A stretch of 5,766 nt of DNA from Tannerellaceae bacterium (GTDB taxonomy: Bacteria > Bacteroidota > Bacteroidia > Bacteroidales > Tannerellaceae): assembly GCA_031265595.1 (NCBI GenBank), contig JAISCM010000123.1:1-5766 (forward strand), written 5' to 3'. Made by a program: the position numbers and the translations under genes. A model generated the notes under the pieces. The model worked only from the letters and a program-made list of their open reading frames with translations, was not told the origin of the DNA and made no database searches. Positions 1-5,766 of this stretch are shown one piece after another (position 1 is the first letter of the stretch; every line of letters starts with the position of its first letter).

Positions 1-620
1 GGTACGCTGTCTTTCCATATTGGTTTGAAGACGAAAGGGAATGTCATGGAAACCCGTACGGCGTCGCCCAGGTCGCCGTTTTTGAACAAGACGGGTTTCT
101 TATTATACACATCGGCGCCTACGCAGCGGAAGGGGACAAATAGATTGTCGAAATTCCAGCCCGCCTTCGCTGTCGCCTGTGCAAAAAGCCCCATAAAGGC
201 CTGATTCATCTGGATGGGATTAACTAAGCTTTGCGGCAGAAACTTTGTCTTGATCTGAAGCGAATCGGATATATCAATAGAGAAATGGGCAATCTCGGGC
301 GTAGCATCCGGTTTCTTGAAGTAATAGATATAATCACTTTCTACCCGGCCCGATTGCCAGTAGCCAAATTCGTCTGACAGGAGCAGCTCCAGCATTTCGT
401 CTGGCGAATATCCCATAGCGTATAAGCTTCCGATGATGGCGCCGATAGAGGTGCCGGTAATATAATCGATCGGGATATTATTCTCCTCCAACGCTTTGAT
501 CACTCCTATGTGCGTGGCTCCTTTGGCTCCGCCGCCGCTCAGTACTAATCCTACTTTCTGTGCAGATAACGATGGGATGGTAATGAAAAAGAGAGTAATA
601 AGAACAGCAATTTTTTTCAT
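1..620 (-). CDS. Patatin-like phospholipase, secreted (3' end outside window)
   Basis: This is the first 206 codons of a gene that runs off the left edge. It starts with a signal peptide, [20 protein letters not shown], probably cleaved before Gln21. The patatin fold follows at once: the glycine-rich oxyanion-hole motif SGGGAKG is at residues 28-34, and the nucleophile elbow GTSIG is at 56-60 with Ser58 as the expected catalytic serine. Patatin enzymes hydrolyse acyl esters of phospholipids with a Ser-Asp dyad. The Asp (DGG/DGA motif) would come just after the last visible residues ([16 protein letters not shown]), so it cannot be confirmed here. In Bacteroidetes, secreted patatins of this type are often about 700-750 residues, with POTRA and BamA/D15-like barrel domains behind the catalytic domain. 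That is family knowledge and is not visible in this window. The ATG at 620 is the only start that gives a full signal peptide. Confidence 0.9.
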   Translation of the reverse strand, partial: MKKIAVLITLFFITIPSLSAQKVGLVLSGGGAKGATHIGVIKALEENNIPIDYITGTSIGAIIGSLYAMGYSPDEMLELLLSDEFGYWQSGRVESDYIYYFKKPDATPEIAHFSIDISDSLQIKTKFLPQSLVNPIQMNQAFMGLFAQATAKAGWNFDNLFVPFRCVGADVYNKKPVLFKNGDLGDAVRVSMTFPFVFKPIWKDSV

Positions 621-643
621 GTAGTAAATACGTTTTCCAGAAA

Positions 644-651
644 CAAAAATA
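644..651 (-). promoter_or_regulatory. Bacteroidetes -7 promoter box for the phospholipase gene
   Basis: The minus strand reads TATTTTTG here, an exact match to the Bacteroidetes -7 consensus TAnnTTTG, 23 bases before the ATG at 620. I see no clear TTTG -33 box at the usual spacing; the nearest TTTC, at 677-680, is several bases too far. The implied 5' leader is under 20 bases. A chance match in AT-rich DNA is possible. Confidence 0.5.
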
Positions 652-712
652 GCGAATATTTCCGACTAACCGGCACGAAATACTAATTATATTCTATCCT
701 GTTTCTGAAAAG

Positions 713-748
713 TTCAGGCATTACCAATTCTACTTAGTAATGCCTGAA
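713..748 (-). terminator. Hairpin terminator downstream of the Oar-like receptor gene
   Basis: A perfect 12-bp inverted repeat (TTCAGGCATTAC at 713-724, GTAATGCCTGAA at 737-748) encloses a 12-base loop. It begins 29 bases past the receptor stop codon at 778-780. On the minus strand the stem is followed by CTTTTC, a short U-tract, whereas the plus-strand side has none. Orientation and position therefore fit a rho-independent terminator for the receptor gene, separating it from the phospholipase gene. The short U-tract makes it a moderate rather than textbook example. Confidence 0.65.
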
Positions 749-777
749 TACAAGCGTGTGCGAGAAAAGTATGGCTT

Positions 778-3700
778 TCAGAAGGTATATTTCAGACTAA
801 CCTGCCCTCTCCAGCGAGAATAATAGTCGCTGTAAGAACGCATATTGTAGTCTTTGTCGCGCAAGAACTGGAAAACGCCATCTTTAAGGTAGGTGACGGG
901 GCTATAATAGGTGGCCGATCCGCCGGCAGAGGCATAGCGCCCCCATTCCTGGCTGAACAGGTTGCCGATGTTCAATATATCGAGTGCAAGCTCCAGCGAA
1001 TGTAGCGTGCCGCCTGTATGGAAGCTATACTTCTGCGCCAGATGGAAATCGAAATGATGCTCGAACTTCTCGTTGTCGGCATAGCGTTCGTAGTATTCTC
1101 CGCGATGTTTGCTCAGGTAGGGATCGTTGGCAATCCAGGCTTTCATGCCTGCTTTCTGGGCATCCACGGTATAATTGCTGGTGGCTTCAAACAGCATCTG
1201 GTCTATTTGTGCGTCGGTAGGGATAAAGATCAGGTCGTTGCTGTTGGAGCTATCGCCGTTCAAATCTCCGTATGAATAGATGGAATAGGGGGCTCCCGAC
1301 GAACCGGTATAAATCAGGCCGGCCACCGTAGTCCATGACTTGGCATAACTTTTATGATAGAACACGGAGGCATTGATACGATGCGGGAAATTAAACGCCG
1401 AGAAGCCAAGTTCGGGATCATTCGGATTGCTCCGGGTATAATTATAATTCCAGTTCGATTGGGCAACGGAAGACGTTCCGCTATTGACAGACTTGGAGCG
1501 GGTAAAGGTATAGGAAGCCATGAGGTCGAGCCCTATGTCTAACTTCTTCTCGCCCTTTAAGGAGAGGTTGTAAGAATACCCTTTGTTTGTGTTCGACAGG
1601 GCATAGATATGTGAATAGGCGCTTCCACCGGTGACATTTTCAAACATCGGGCGTTGGTCGAAGCTCAGGCTTGGATATGTCTGGGCTACCGTCTTTCCGT
1701 TCGGGTCGTATGCCAGTTCCTGATACAGGATATCATTCAGTGTTTTTGAATAGATGGCTTCGGCTGTCCAGTCGATGCCTGCCCATTCAACGTCGAGGCC
1801 TAAGTTTACGCGCATGGTTTGAGGGAATTTGAAGTCTTTGGCGAATACGTTGATAAGCTGGCTACCGCCTGCCGCCAGTTTGTTTGCATTGGCCGTCTGC
1901 TTGTTTGGGTCTAAGATCAAAGACAGGTCTCCCGTTGCGGACGTATTGTAGCTGGATAGCTGGATGCCCGTGTTCGAGAAATTATTGCTCAGCCATACAA
2001 ACGGGACGCGGCCGGTGAAGATGCCGGCGCCTCCGCGGAGGATAAACCGGCTGTCGTTATCTATCGTATAGCGGAAGCCCAGGCGGGGAGAGAACAGGGG
2101 CGAACTGCTCAGTTTCCGGTTTGTTTGATAGCCCCAGCCTTTGGAGGCGGCATATCCGTTGAATCCGGCATTCTCTGCCGGCGTGTCGAAAAACAGGGGG
2201 ATGTCCATGCGGATGCCCAGCGTAAGGTCTAACTTATCGCTTGCATTCCATTTGTCTTGTGCATAGAAGCCTAACTGGCCTGCGCTGAAGGCGGCTTCCC
2301 AGTGGGGATCGCCGGTTACGGCTACGTTGGCCTGCGAGAAGCGGTATTGATTGATCTTACCTGCCAGGAAGTCGTCCATATTATTAAAGTTATAGGTGCC
2401 GTAGGCGTCTTGTATAAACAGGTTGGTGAAGTTGGAAAACTCATTGTGCGTACCGAATGTAAAGGTATGGTCGTCTTGATACAGGGTAAGGTTGTCGGTA
2501 AACGACCAGATGTCCTGGTTGAGGCCGTTCAGCATCGAAGAGCGTTCGTTGCCGATATTCACGCTGCCGCCTCCTATGTTTGCAATGCTGATCATGGGGA
2601 AGGGGTTGCCCGGGTCGCGCCGGTCGCGCACACGTACGAAAGAGGCGCGAAACTCGTTGCTTACCTTATCCGAGAGGCGGCTTTGCAGTTCGGCGATGAA
2701 CGAGTTCGTTCGCGAAACGAAGTCGTAGGCATAGTCCGACGTATTGAGGTTCGTGGCCGTGCTGCTCATGTTCAACTGCCGGGCCGATACCATGCTCCAG
2801 CGCAGAGAGGCCTTATGCCGGTCGTTTATGTTCCAGTCCAGCTTAACGCCGGCCTTGTCAGATTTTGTATACACATCCGAATCGCTAAAGCCGCCATTGT
2901 AGGTTACGCCCTGCGCCTGTGCCTGTTCTTTTACGTTGGCCAGAATCTCTTTGGCCTGTTCGGCGTCTACTCTCGATGCGGCAGCGCCCAGGCCGTATGC
3001 GTCGGGATATGTCTTGTTTGCGCTTTCGTAGTTGGCAAAGAAGAATAGCTTGTTCCTGATGAGGGGCCCACCCAGGGTGACGCCTGCCCGGTATTCGCTT
3101 TGCTTGTCGTATGCTTCGCTGCTTTCTCCGTTCATCATCAGGTATTTTTTGCCGATGAGGCTCTGGTTGTTCCCAAAGCCGTATACGGAGCCGTGAAAGG
3201 TGTTTGTGCCCGATTTGGTGATGGCATTGATGGCCCCTCCCGTAAATCCGGACTGGCGTACGTCGTATGGCGCTACGTTTACCTGTATCTGTTCAATCGT
3301 TTCCATAGATACCGACTGGGCGCCGGCCTGCCCTCCGTTCGAGCCGTTGGCCGTGAGGCCGAATACGTCGTTATTCATCGCCCCGTCTATCTGAAAACTG
3401 TTATAGCGATTGTTCGTCCCGGCAAAAGACATGGCGCCGTTGCTGCTGATGCTTATCTGCGGGTTCAGCCGGAGAATATCCGCAATACTGCTTGTGATAG
3501 AAGGCATACGGCCTATCTGCTCGGCATTCATACTCATGGCAGCGCCCGTTTTGCTTGCATCAACGCCCGACTGGCCGAAGATCACTACCTCGCCCAGTAG
3601 CTCGGACGATTCTTTTAGTTTGACCGAAATGTCGGTAGTCCCGCCTAATTTCAGTGTGATACCGGTAAACGCCGCCGTTTCGTACCCTATATACGAAATC

Positions 3701-3936
3701 TCCACCTTGTAAGGCCCGCCTACCCGCATGCCCTGGATCGTATAATGGCCGTCGGTGTTTGTTACCCCGCCATAGTAAGCGCCCGAGGGCTCGTGTACCG
3801 CCTGCACGGTAGCGCCTATTATGGCTTCATTGTTTGCATCGGTTGCCCTGCCACTTATCGACGATGTGGTAACCTGCGCGGATATAAAAGCGTTTATACC
3901 CCAAATCGTCATTACGAATAAAAAAAATCTCTTCAT
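778..3936 (-). CDS. Oar-like TonB-dependent outer-membrane receptor
   Basis: This complete 1052-residue protein is an outer-membrane beta-barrel predicted to work with TonB-ExbBD. A signal peptide (residues 1-20, cleavage after FISA) is followed by a carboxypeptidase-regulatory-like Ig-type domain at about 27-108 (SISGRATDANNEAIIGATV, then YYGGVTNTDGHYTIQGMRVG). A TonB-box-like stretch, ELLGEVVIFG, lies at 112-121. The plug domain is at about 130-245, with the conserved-looking segments FQIDGAMNND and QSGFTGGAINAITKSGTN. The remainder is the barrel, ending in KYTF with the C-terminal aromatic residue typical of BAM substrates. Length and architecture fit the Oar group of Bacteroidetes and Myxococcus rather than SusC, and no SusD-like gene is adjacent. 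Residues 891-901 (DLNGDSSNSND) form an Asp/Asn-rich loop that could bind calcium. In Myxococcus xanthus, Oar is needed for secretion of the protease PopC; whether this protein imports or exports anything is unknown. It is transcribed alone and divergently from the gene at 4606. Confidence 0.93.
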   Translation of the reverse strand: MKRFFLFVMTIWGINAFISAQVTTSSISGRATDANNEAIIGATVQAVHEPSGAYYGGVTNTDGHYTIQGMRVGGPYKVEISYIGYETAAFTGITLKLGGTTDISVKLKESSELLGEVVIFGQSGVDASKTGAAMSMNAEQIGRMPSITSSIADILRLNPQISISSNGAMSFAGTNNRYNSFQIDGAMNNDVFGLTANGSNGGQAGAQSVSMETIEQIQVNVAPYDVRQSGFTGGAINAITKSGTNTFHGSVYGFGNNQSLIGKKYLMMNGESSEAYDKQSEYRAGVTLGGPLIRNKLFFFANYESANKTYPDAYGLGAAASRVDAEQAKEILANVKEQAQAQGVTYNGGFSDSDVYTKSDKAGVKLDWNINDRHKASLRWSMVSARQLNMSSTATNLNTSDYAYDFVSRTNSFIAELQSRLSDKVSNEFRASFVRVRDRRDPGNPFPMISIANIGGGSVNIGNERSSMLNGLNQDIWSFTDNLTLYQDDHTFTFGTHNEFSNFTNLFIQDAYGTYNFNNMDDFLAGKINQYRFSQANVAVTGDPHWEAAFSAGQLGFYAQDKWNASDKLDLTLGIRMDIPLFFDTPAENAGFNGYAASKGWGYQTNRKLSSSPLFSPRLGFRYTIDNDSRFILRGGAGIFTGRVPFVWLSNNFSNTGIQLSSYNTSATGDLSLILDPNKQTANANKLAAGGSQLINVFAKDFKFPQTMRVNLGLDVEWAGIDWTAEAIYSKTLNDILYQELAYDPNGKTVAQTYPSLSFDQRPMFENVTGGSAYSHIYALSNTNKGYSYNLSLKGEKKLDIGLDLMASYTFTRSKSVNSGTSSVAQSNWNYNYTRSNPNDPELGFSAFNFPHRINASVFYHKSYAKSWTTVAGLIYTGSSGAPYSIYSYGDLNGDSSNSNDLIFIPTDAQIDQMLFEATSNYTVDAQKAGMKAWIANDPYLSKHRGEYYERYADNEKFEHHFDFHLAQKYSFHTGGTLHSLELALDILNIGNLFSQEWGRYASAGGSATYYSPVTYLKDGVFQFLRDKDYNMRSYSDYYSRWRGQVSLKYTF

Positions 3937-3961
3937 ACGATTTACTTGTTTTTAGATTCGC

Positions 3962-3969
3962 CGTAAAGT
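3962..3969 (-). promoter_or_regulatory. Candidate -7 box for the Oar-like receptor gene
   Basis: The minus strand reads ACTTTACG within the context GTTACTTTACGG, 25 bases upstream of the receptor ATG. It is only a partial match to TAnnTTTG, and no TTTG -33 box is seen at the expected spacing. The same eight bases occur upstream of the divergent gene at 4569-4576, which is the main reason for listing it. It overlaps the left half of a 7-bp inverted repeat (3968-3974 and 4002-4008). Confidence 0.3.
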
Positions 3970-4075
3970 AACGAAAAAAAAGTTTCTTTCCTATTAATGT
4001 ATCGTTACGTTTTTTATAAATAGTTCACCCTCCGCAAACCCACCCCAATTCGCCCCCCCAATCCCCCCCAATCCA

Positions 4076-4108
4076 CCCCAACCCACCCCAACCCACCCCC
4101 CAACCCCC
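4076..4108 (-). other. G-quadruplex-capable tract, left arm
   Basis: On the minus strand this stretch carries six runs of three or more G (plus-strand C runs at 4076-4079, 4082-4084, 4086-4089, 4092-4094, 4096-4101 and 4104-4108), separated by one- or two-base loops. That comfortably meets the G3+ with loops of 1-7 pattern. Further C7 runs lie just to the left (4053-4059, 4063-4069). The G-rich strand is the non-template strand of the Oar-like receptor gene, and the tract ends about 140 bases upstream of its start codon. Folding in vivo is not shown. Confidence 0.6.
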
Positions 4109-4134
4109 TAAAGGGGGGGCGAGAGGATTGTCCC
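4086..4134. repeat. Left inverted-repeat arm with mini-palindrome
   Basis: This arm pairs with 4432-4482; by hand alignment about 45 of 49 positions match, with two small indels. It contains the mini-palindrome CCCCCTAAAGGGGG (4104-4117) and ends in GAGAGGATTGTCCC (4121-4134), which matches 13 of 14 bases of the reverse complement of 4432-4445. Together the arms enclose 297 bases. Confidence 0.75.
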
Positions 4135-4175
4135 CAAAGTCCCCAAAGTCCCTACCGTCCCTATTGTCCCTCCCT
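4131..4175. repeat. Five 9-bp direct repeats
   Basis: Five consecutive 9-base units share the start TCCC: TCCCCAAAG twice, then TCCCTACCG, TCCCTATTG and TCCCTCCCT. The first two are identical and the later ones degenerate progressively. The run begins inside the end of the left arm and stops 18 bases before the 23-bp array. Confidence 0.7.
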
Positions 4176-4193
4176 GATCGTTTCGCCGGGTTT

Positions 4194-4392
4194 GTTTCAG
4201 TCGTAAACCCGAGGCAGTTTCAGTCGTAAACTCGGGGCAGTTTCAGTCGTAAACCCGGGGCAGTTTCAGCCGTAAACCCGGGGCAGTTTCAGCCGTAAAC
4301 TCGGGGCAGTTTCAGCCGTAAACCCGGGGCAGTTTCAACCGTAAACCCGGGGCAGTTTCAGCCGTAAACCCGGGGCAGTTTCAGTCGTAAAC
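4194..4392. repeat. 23-bp tandem repeat array, 8.65 copies
   Basis: Eight complete 23-bp units lie head to tail with no spacers (starts at 4194, 4217, 4240, 4263, 4286, 4309, 4332 and 4355), followed by a 15-bp partial unit at 4378-4392. Each unit is a 15-base block, GTTTCAGYCGTAAAC, plus an 8-base block, YCGRGGCA. The first block has complementary ends (GTTT/AAAC) and the junction of the blocks contains a CCCGGG-like centre, so the array offers many small hairpins or dyad sites. Copies differ at only four unit positions: 7 (G/A), 8 (T/C), 16 (C/T) and 19 (G/A). A 23-base period cannot encode an in-frame short peptide repeat, and without unique spacers this is not a CRISPR. A degenerate half-unit, GTTTCGCCG, lies just upstream at 4180-4188. 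Confidence 0.95.
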
Positions 4393-4431
4393 AAAAAGGC
4401 CCACCCCCCAGCCCCATAAGGGAGGTTAATA

Positions 4432-4482
4432 GGGACAATTCTCTCTACCCCCCCTTTAGGGGGTCGGGGGGGTGGGTTGGGG
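4432..4482. repeat. Right inverted-repeat arm with mini-palindrome
   Basis: This is the inverse of 4086-4134. It carries C7-TTTA-G5 at 4448-4463, the counterpart of the left mini-palindrome, and GGGACAATTCTCTC at 4432-4445, the counterpart of the left GAGAGGATTGTCCC. Between the array and this arm lies a weaker palindrome, CCCCATAAGGGAGG (4412-4425), with no equivalent on the left, so the element is not fully symmetrical. Confidence 0.75.
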
Positions 4483-4506
4483 TTGGGGGGTTGGGGTTGG
4501 GCTGGG
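4474..4506 (+). other. G-quadruplex-capable tract, right arm
   Basis: Six G runs on the plus strand (4474-4476, 4479-4482, 4485-4490, 4493-4496, 4499-4501, 4504-4506) are each separated by two bases, mostly TT. This is a strong intramolecular G-quadruplex pattern with short loops. It ends about 100 bases upstream of the plus-strand receptor gene, on that gene's non-template strand, mirroring the left tract. Folding and any effect on transcription are inference. Confidence 0.65.
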
Positions 4507-4566
4507 TTTCGGGGGCTTTTACCTTAAAATATGCGCTGCCCTATAGGAACATATACTATAATGTAA

Positions 4567-4574
4567 TAACTTTA
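4567..4574 (+). promoter_or_regulatory. Candidate -7 box for the plus-strand receptor gene
   Basis: TAACTTTA matches seven of eight positions of the pattern TAnnTTTG, 31 bases before the ATG at 4606. No TTTG -33 box is seen at normal spacing. The overlapping octamer ACTTTACG (4569-4576) recurs upstream of the divergent receptor gene. Confidence 0.35.
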
Positions 4575-4605
4575 CGCCCCGTATAACTAATCCATGATTA
4601 ATGAA

Positions 4606-5766
4606 ATGAAGAAGTGTTTTTATCTCATGTTGGCATTCATCTGCCTTGTATCCTCTGTAAATGCTGCAAGTAATCCCCGAATTAAAGGGAAAATTGTTGA
4701 AGCGGGTAATCATAAACCCATTGATTTTGCCGATGTGCTCCTCTTTGTAAACGGGAATGAGCAGCCGGTTTCGCACACCTTGCCCGAAGCAGACGGGAGT
4801 TTTGCTATCGGTAATCTGCCCGACGGCGAGTACCTGCTGCTCGTCAGGCTAATTGGCTTTGATATATATACACGCGCTAATATCCTGCTGAATGCTTCGG
4901 CGCCGGCGCTCGATCTGGGCGTTATCGAAATGAAAGCCCTCGAAGTAGGCCTGGCCGAAGTAGAAGTAGTAGCCCAGAAGAAACAGCTCATTTATAAATT
5001 AGACAAGAAAGTAATCGAAGCCTCGGGCAATCTGCTGGCAGGCGGAGGTTCGGCCGTAGATATATTAGAAAACACCCCCTCCATACGCGTAGACGCCGAA
5101 GGGAATGTAACCTTTCGCGGAAGCAGCGGCTTTGCCGTATACGTAGATGGCAAGCCCAGCATCTTCTCGGGCACGCAGGCCCTGGAGCAGATACCTTCCG
5201 GGCATATTGAAAACATCGAGATCATCACCACCCCTTCTGCCCGCCACGATACCGAAGGCGACGTAGGCATTATCAATATCATCACCAAGAAGCATACGCA
5301 GCACGGATTCAGCGGCATGGTGAACGCGAGCGGAAGTACCGTCTATTCGCGCTCGATGGACTTCTTGCTTACACAGCAGGGCAACCAATTGCGCTGGTAC
5401 CTGGGCGGCTCGTATATCGAACGGGTGCGTAAAAGCGATTTCAACCAGGAAAAGACTACCATCGTAGCCGATACCGCCACCACCTCGCACTCCAACGGCC
5501 CCCGCCGAAGCCGCGGCTACAACTATTCGCTCAAGACGGGCTGGCTCTACTCCCTGCCCAAAACTACGCTTACGATGGATGTAGAAGGCGGCTATGGCGG
5601 CACAAACCGCAATGGCAATCTTGACTACTCGGAAGAACGCAGAGCCAACGGCGCTGTCTTCGAGCAAGGCATGTACCTCAGCCACGACCGCTATGAAATA
5701 GACGAAACCTATCTGCTGGGAACCGTAGGCTTTGCCCACAAATTCGACGACAATGGGCATAACCTC
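4606..5766 (+). CDS. TonB-dependent receptor, outer-membrane beta-barrel family (3' end outside window)
   Basis: The first 387 codons of a gene that runs off the right edge. I chose the ATG at 4606 because it gives a standard signal peptide, MKKCFYLMLAFICLVSSVNA. An in-frame ATG at 4594 would add only MINE, and no Shine-Dalgarno site decides between them. Cys13 is not in a good lipobox (preceded by AFI), so ordinary signal peptidase I cleavage near residue 20 is expected. A carboxypeptidase-regulatory-like domain spans about 25-110 (IKGKIVEAGNHKPIDFADV, then EADGSFAIGNLPDGEYLLLV). A plug-like domain follows at about 120-228, with the landmarks AVDILENTPSIRVD, VTFRGSSGFAVYVDGKPS, IENIEIITTPSARHDTEG and GIINIITKK, which are typical of the Bacteroidetes outer-membrane beta-barrel/TonB receptor family. 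Barrel strands begin after residue 230. The ligand is not predictable. It differs clearly from the 1052-residue receptor opposite, so the pair is not a recent duplication. Members of this family are usually about 750-850 residues, so roughly half is missing. Confidence 0.9.
   Translation, partial: MKKCFYLMLAFICLVSSVNAASNPRIKGKIVEAGNHKPIDFADVLLFVNGNEQPVSHTLPEADGSFAIGNLPDGEYLLLVRLIGFDIYTRANILLNASAPALDLGVIEMKALEVGLAEVEVVAQKKQLIYKLDKKVIEASGNLLAGGGSAVDILENTPSIRVDAEGNVTFRGSSGFAVYVDGKPSIFSGTQALEQIPSGHIENIEIITTPSARHDTEGDVGIINIITKKHTQHGFSGMVNASGSTVYSRSMDFLLTQQGNQLRWYLGGSYIERVRKSDFNQEKTTIVADTATTSHSNGPRRSRGYNYSLKTGWLYSLPKTTLTMDVEGGYGGTNRNGNLDYSEERRANGAVFEQGMYLSHDRYEIDETYLLGTVGFAHKFDDNGHNL

Larger units (their letters stand above)
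4027..4516. repeat. Compound REP-like element between the divergent receptor genes
   Basis: About 490 bases without coding potential, clearly different in composition from the AT-rich promoter DNA on either side. From left to right it holds a C-rich stretch, a left arm with a CCCCC-TAAA-GGGGG mini-palindrome, five 9-bp repeats, a 23-bp tandem array, a second weaker mini-palindrome (4412-4425), and a right arm that is the inverse of the left, ending in a G-rich stretch. The outermost ends also match in inverted orientation: the left end has CCGCAAACCCACCCCAA (4032-4048), and the reverse complement of 4497-4515 gives CCCCCGAAACCCAGCCCAA. No transposase and no obvious target-site duplication are visible. 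Short C-run/G-run palindromes of this kind recall REP/BIME intergenic elements; calling it one is inference. Confidence 0.7.

Noticed and set aside
2302..3048. 248-residue open frame on the plus strand inside the receptor gene
   Set aside because: It lies wholly antisense to a well-supported TonB-receptor gene, its translation shows no recognisable domain, and it has no promoter of its own. It is a shadow frame.
778..3936. SusC of a SusC/SusD polysaccharide-utilisation locus
   Set aside because: Plug and barrel features fit the Oar-like group better, and no SusD-like lipoprotein or glycoside hydrolase gene adjoins it. The downstream gene is a patatin behind a probable terminator.
4194..4392. 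CRISPR array
   Set aside because: The units are contiguous 23-mers with no unique spacers, and no cas gene is present in the window.
4194..4392. Plasmid iterons or replication origin
   Set aside because: The unit length is in the iteron range, but there is no replication-initiator gene or AT-rich melting region attached, and the neighbours are chromosomal-type envelope genes.
4474..4506. Telomere-like TTGGGG repeat
   Set aside because: It resembles ciliate telomere sequence, but the runs are irregular (G3, G4, G6), it lies inside an inverted repeat, and both sides are bacterial genes.
4027..4516. Insertion sequence
   Set aside because: Inverted ends are present, but there is no transposase frame inside and no target-site duplication could be seen in the flanks.
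4606..4665. Lipoprotein signal for the plus-strand receptor
   Set aside because: Cys13 is preceded by AFI, which lacks the small residue needed at -1 of a lipobox, and a normal signal peptidase I site (VNA) follows.
5065..5760. 231-residue open frame on the minus strand inside the second receptor gene
   Set aside because: It is antisense to a coding region with clear plug-domain motifs, and its composition is what reverse-reading GC-rich codons produce.

Overview
The window looks like chromosomal DNA from a Bacteroidetes species, probably of the order Bacteroidales. Two of its three genes encode TonB-dependent outer-membrane receptors with an N-terminal carboxypeptidase-regulatory-like domain. 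One upstream region carries a TAnnTTTG-type promoter box, and no gene has a strong Shine-Dalgarno site. Genus cannot be fixed from this sequence.

Layout. Positions 1-620 (minus strand) hold the 5' part of a secreted patatin-like phospholipase gene, whose 3' end lies outside the window. Positions 621-777 are a short gap with the phospholipase promoter box and a hairpin that probably terminates the next gene. Positions 778-3936 (minus strand) are a complete 1052-residue Oar-like TonB-dependent receptor. Positions 3937-4605 are a 669-base divergent intergenic region filled by an unusual compound repeat. Positions 4606-5766 (plus strand) are the 5' part of a second, different TonB-dependent receptor, cut by the window edge.

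The most unusual part is the compound repeat at about 4027-4516. Two C-rich/G-rich arms, inverted relative to each other, enclose a head-to-tail array of a 23-bp unit (eight full copies and one 15-bp partial copy) and a short 9-bp repeat. The G-rich strand of each arm points toward the gene on its own side, and each arm has runs able to form G-quadruplexes upstream of a receptor gene. It resembles a REP/BIME-like intergenic palindromic element, but its function and any mobility are unknown.

All three proteins carry signal peptides and are expected in the envelope: two as outer-membrane barrels and the phospholipase as a periplasmic or outer-membrane-anchored enzyme. The sequence does not link them into one pathway. 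The two receptors are transcribed divergently and could share control through the region between them, but that is inference.
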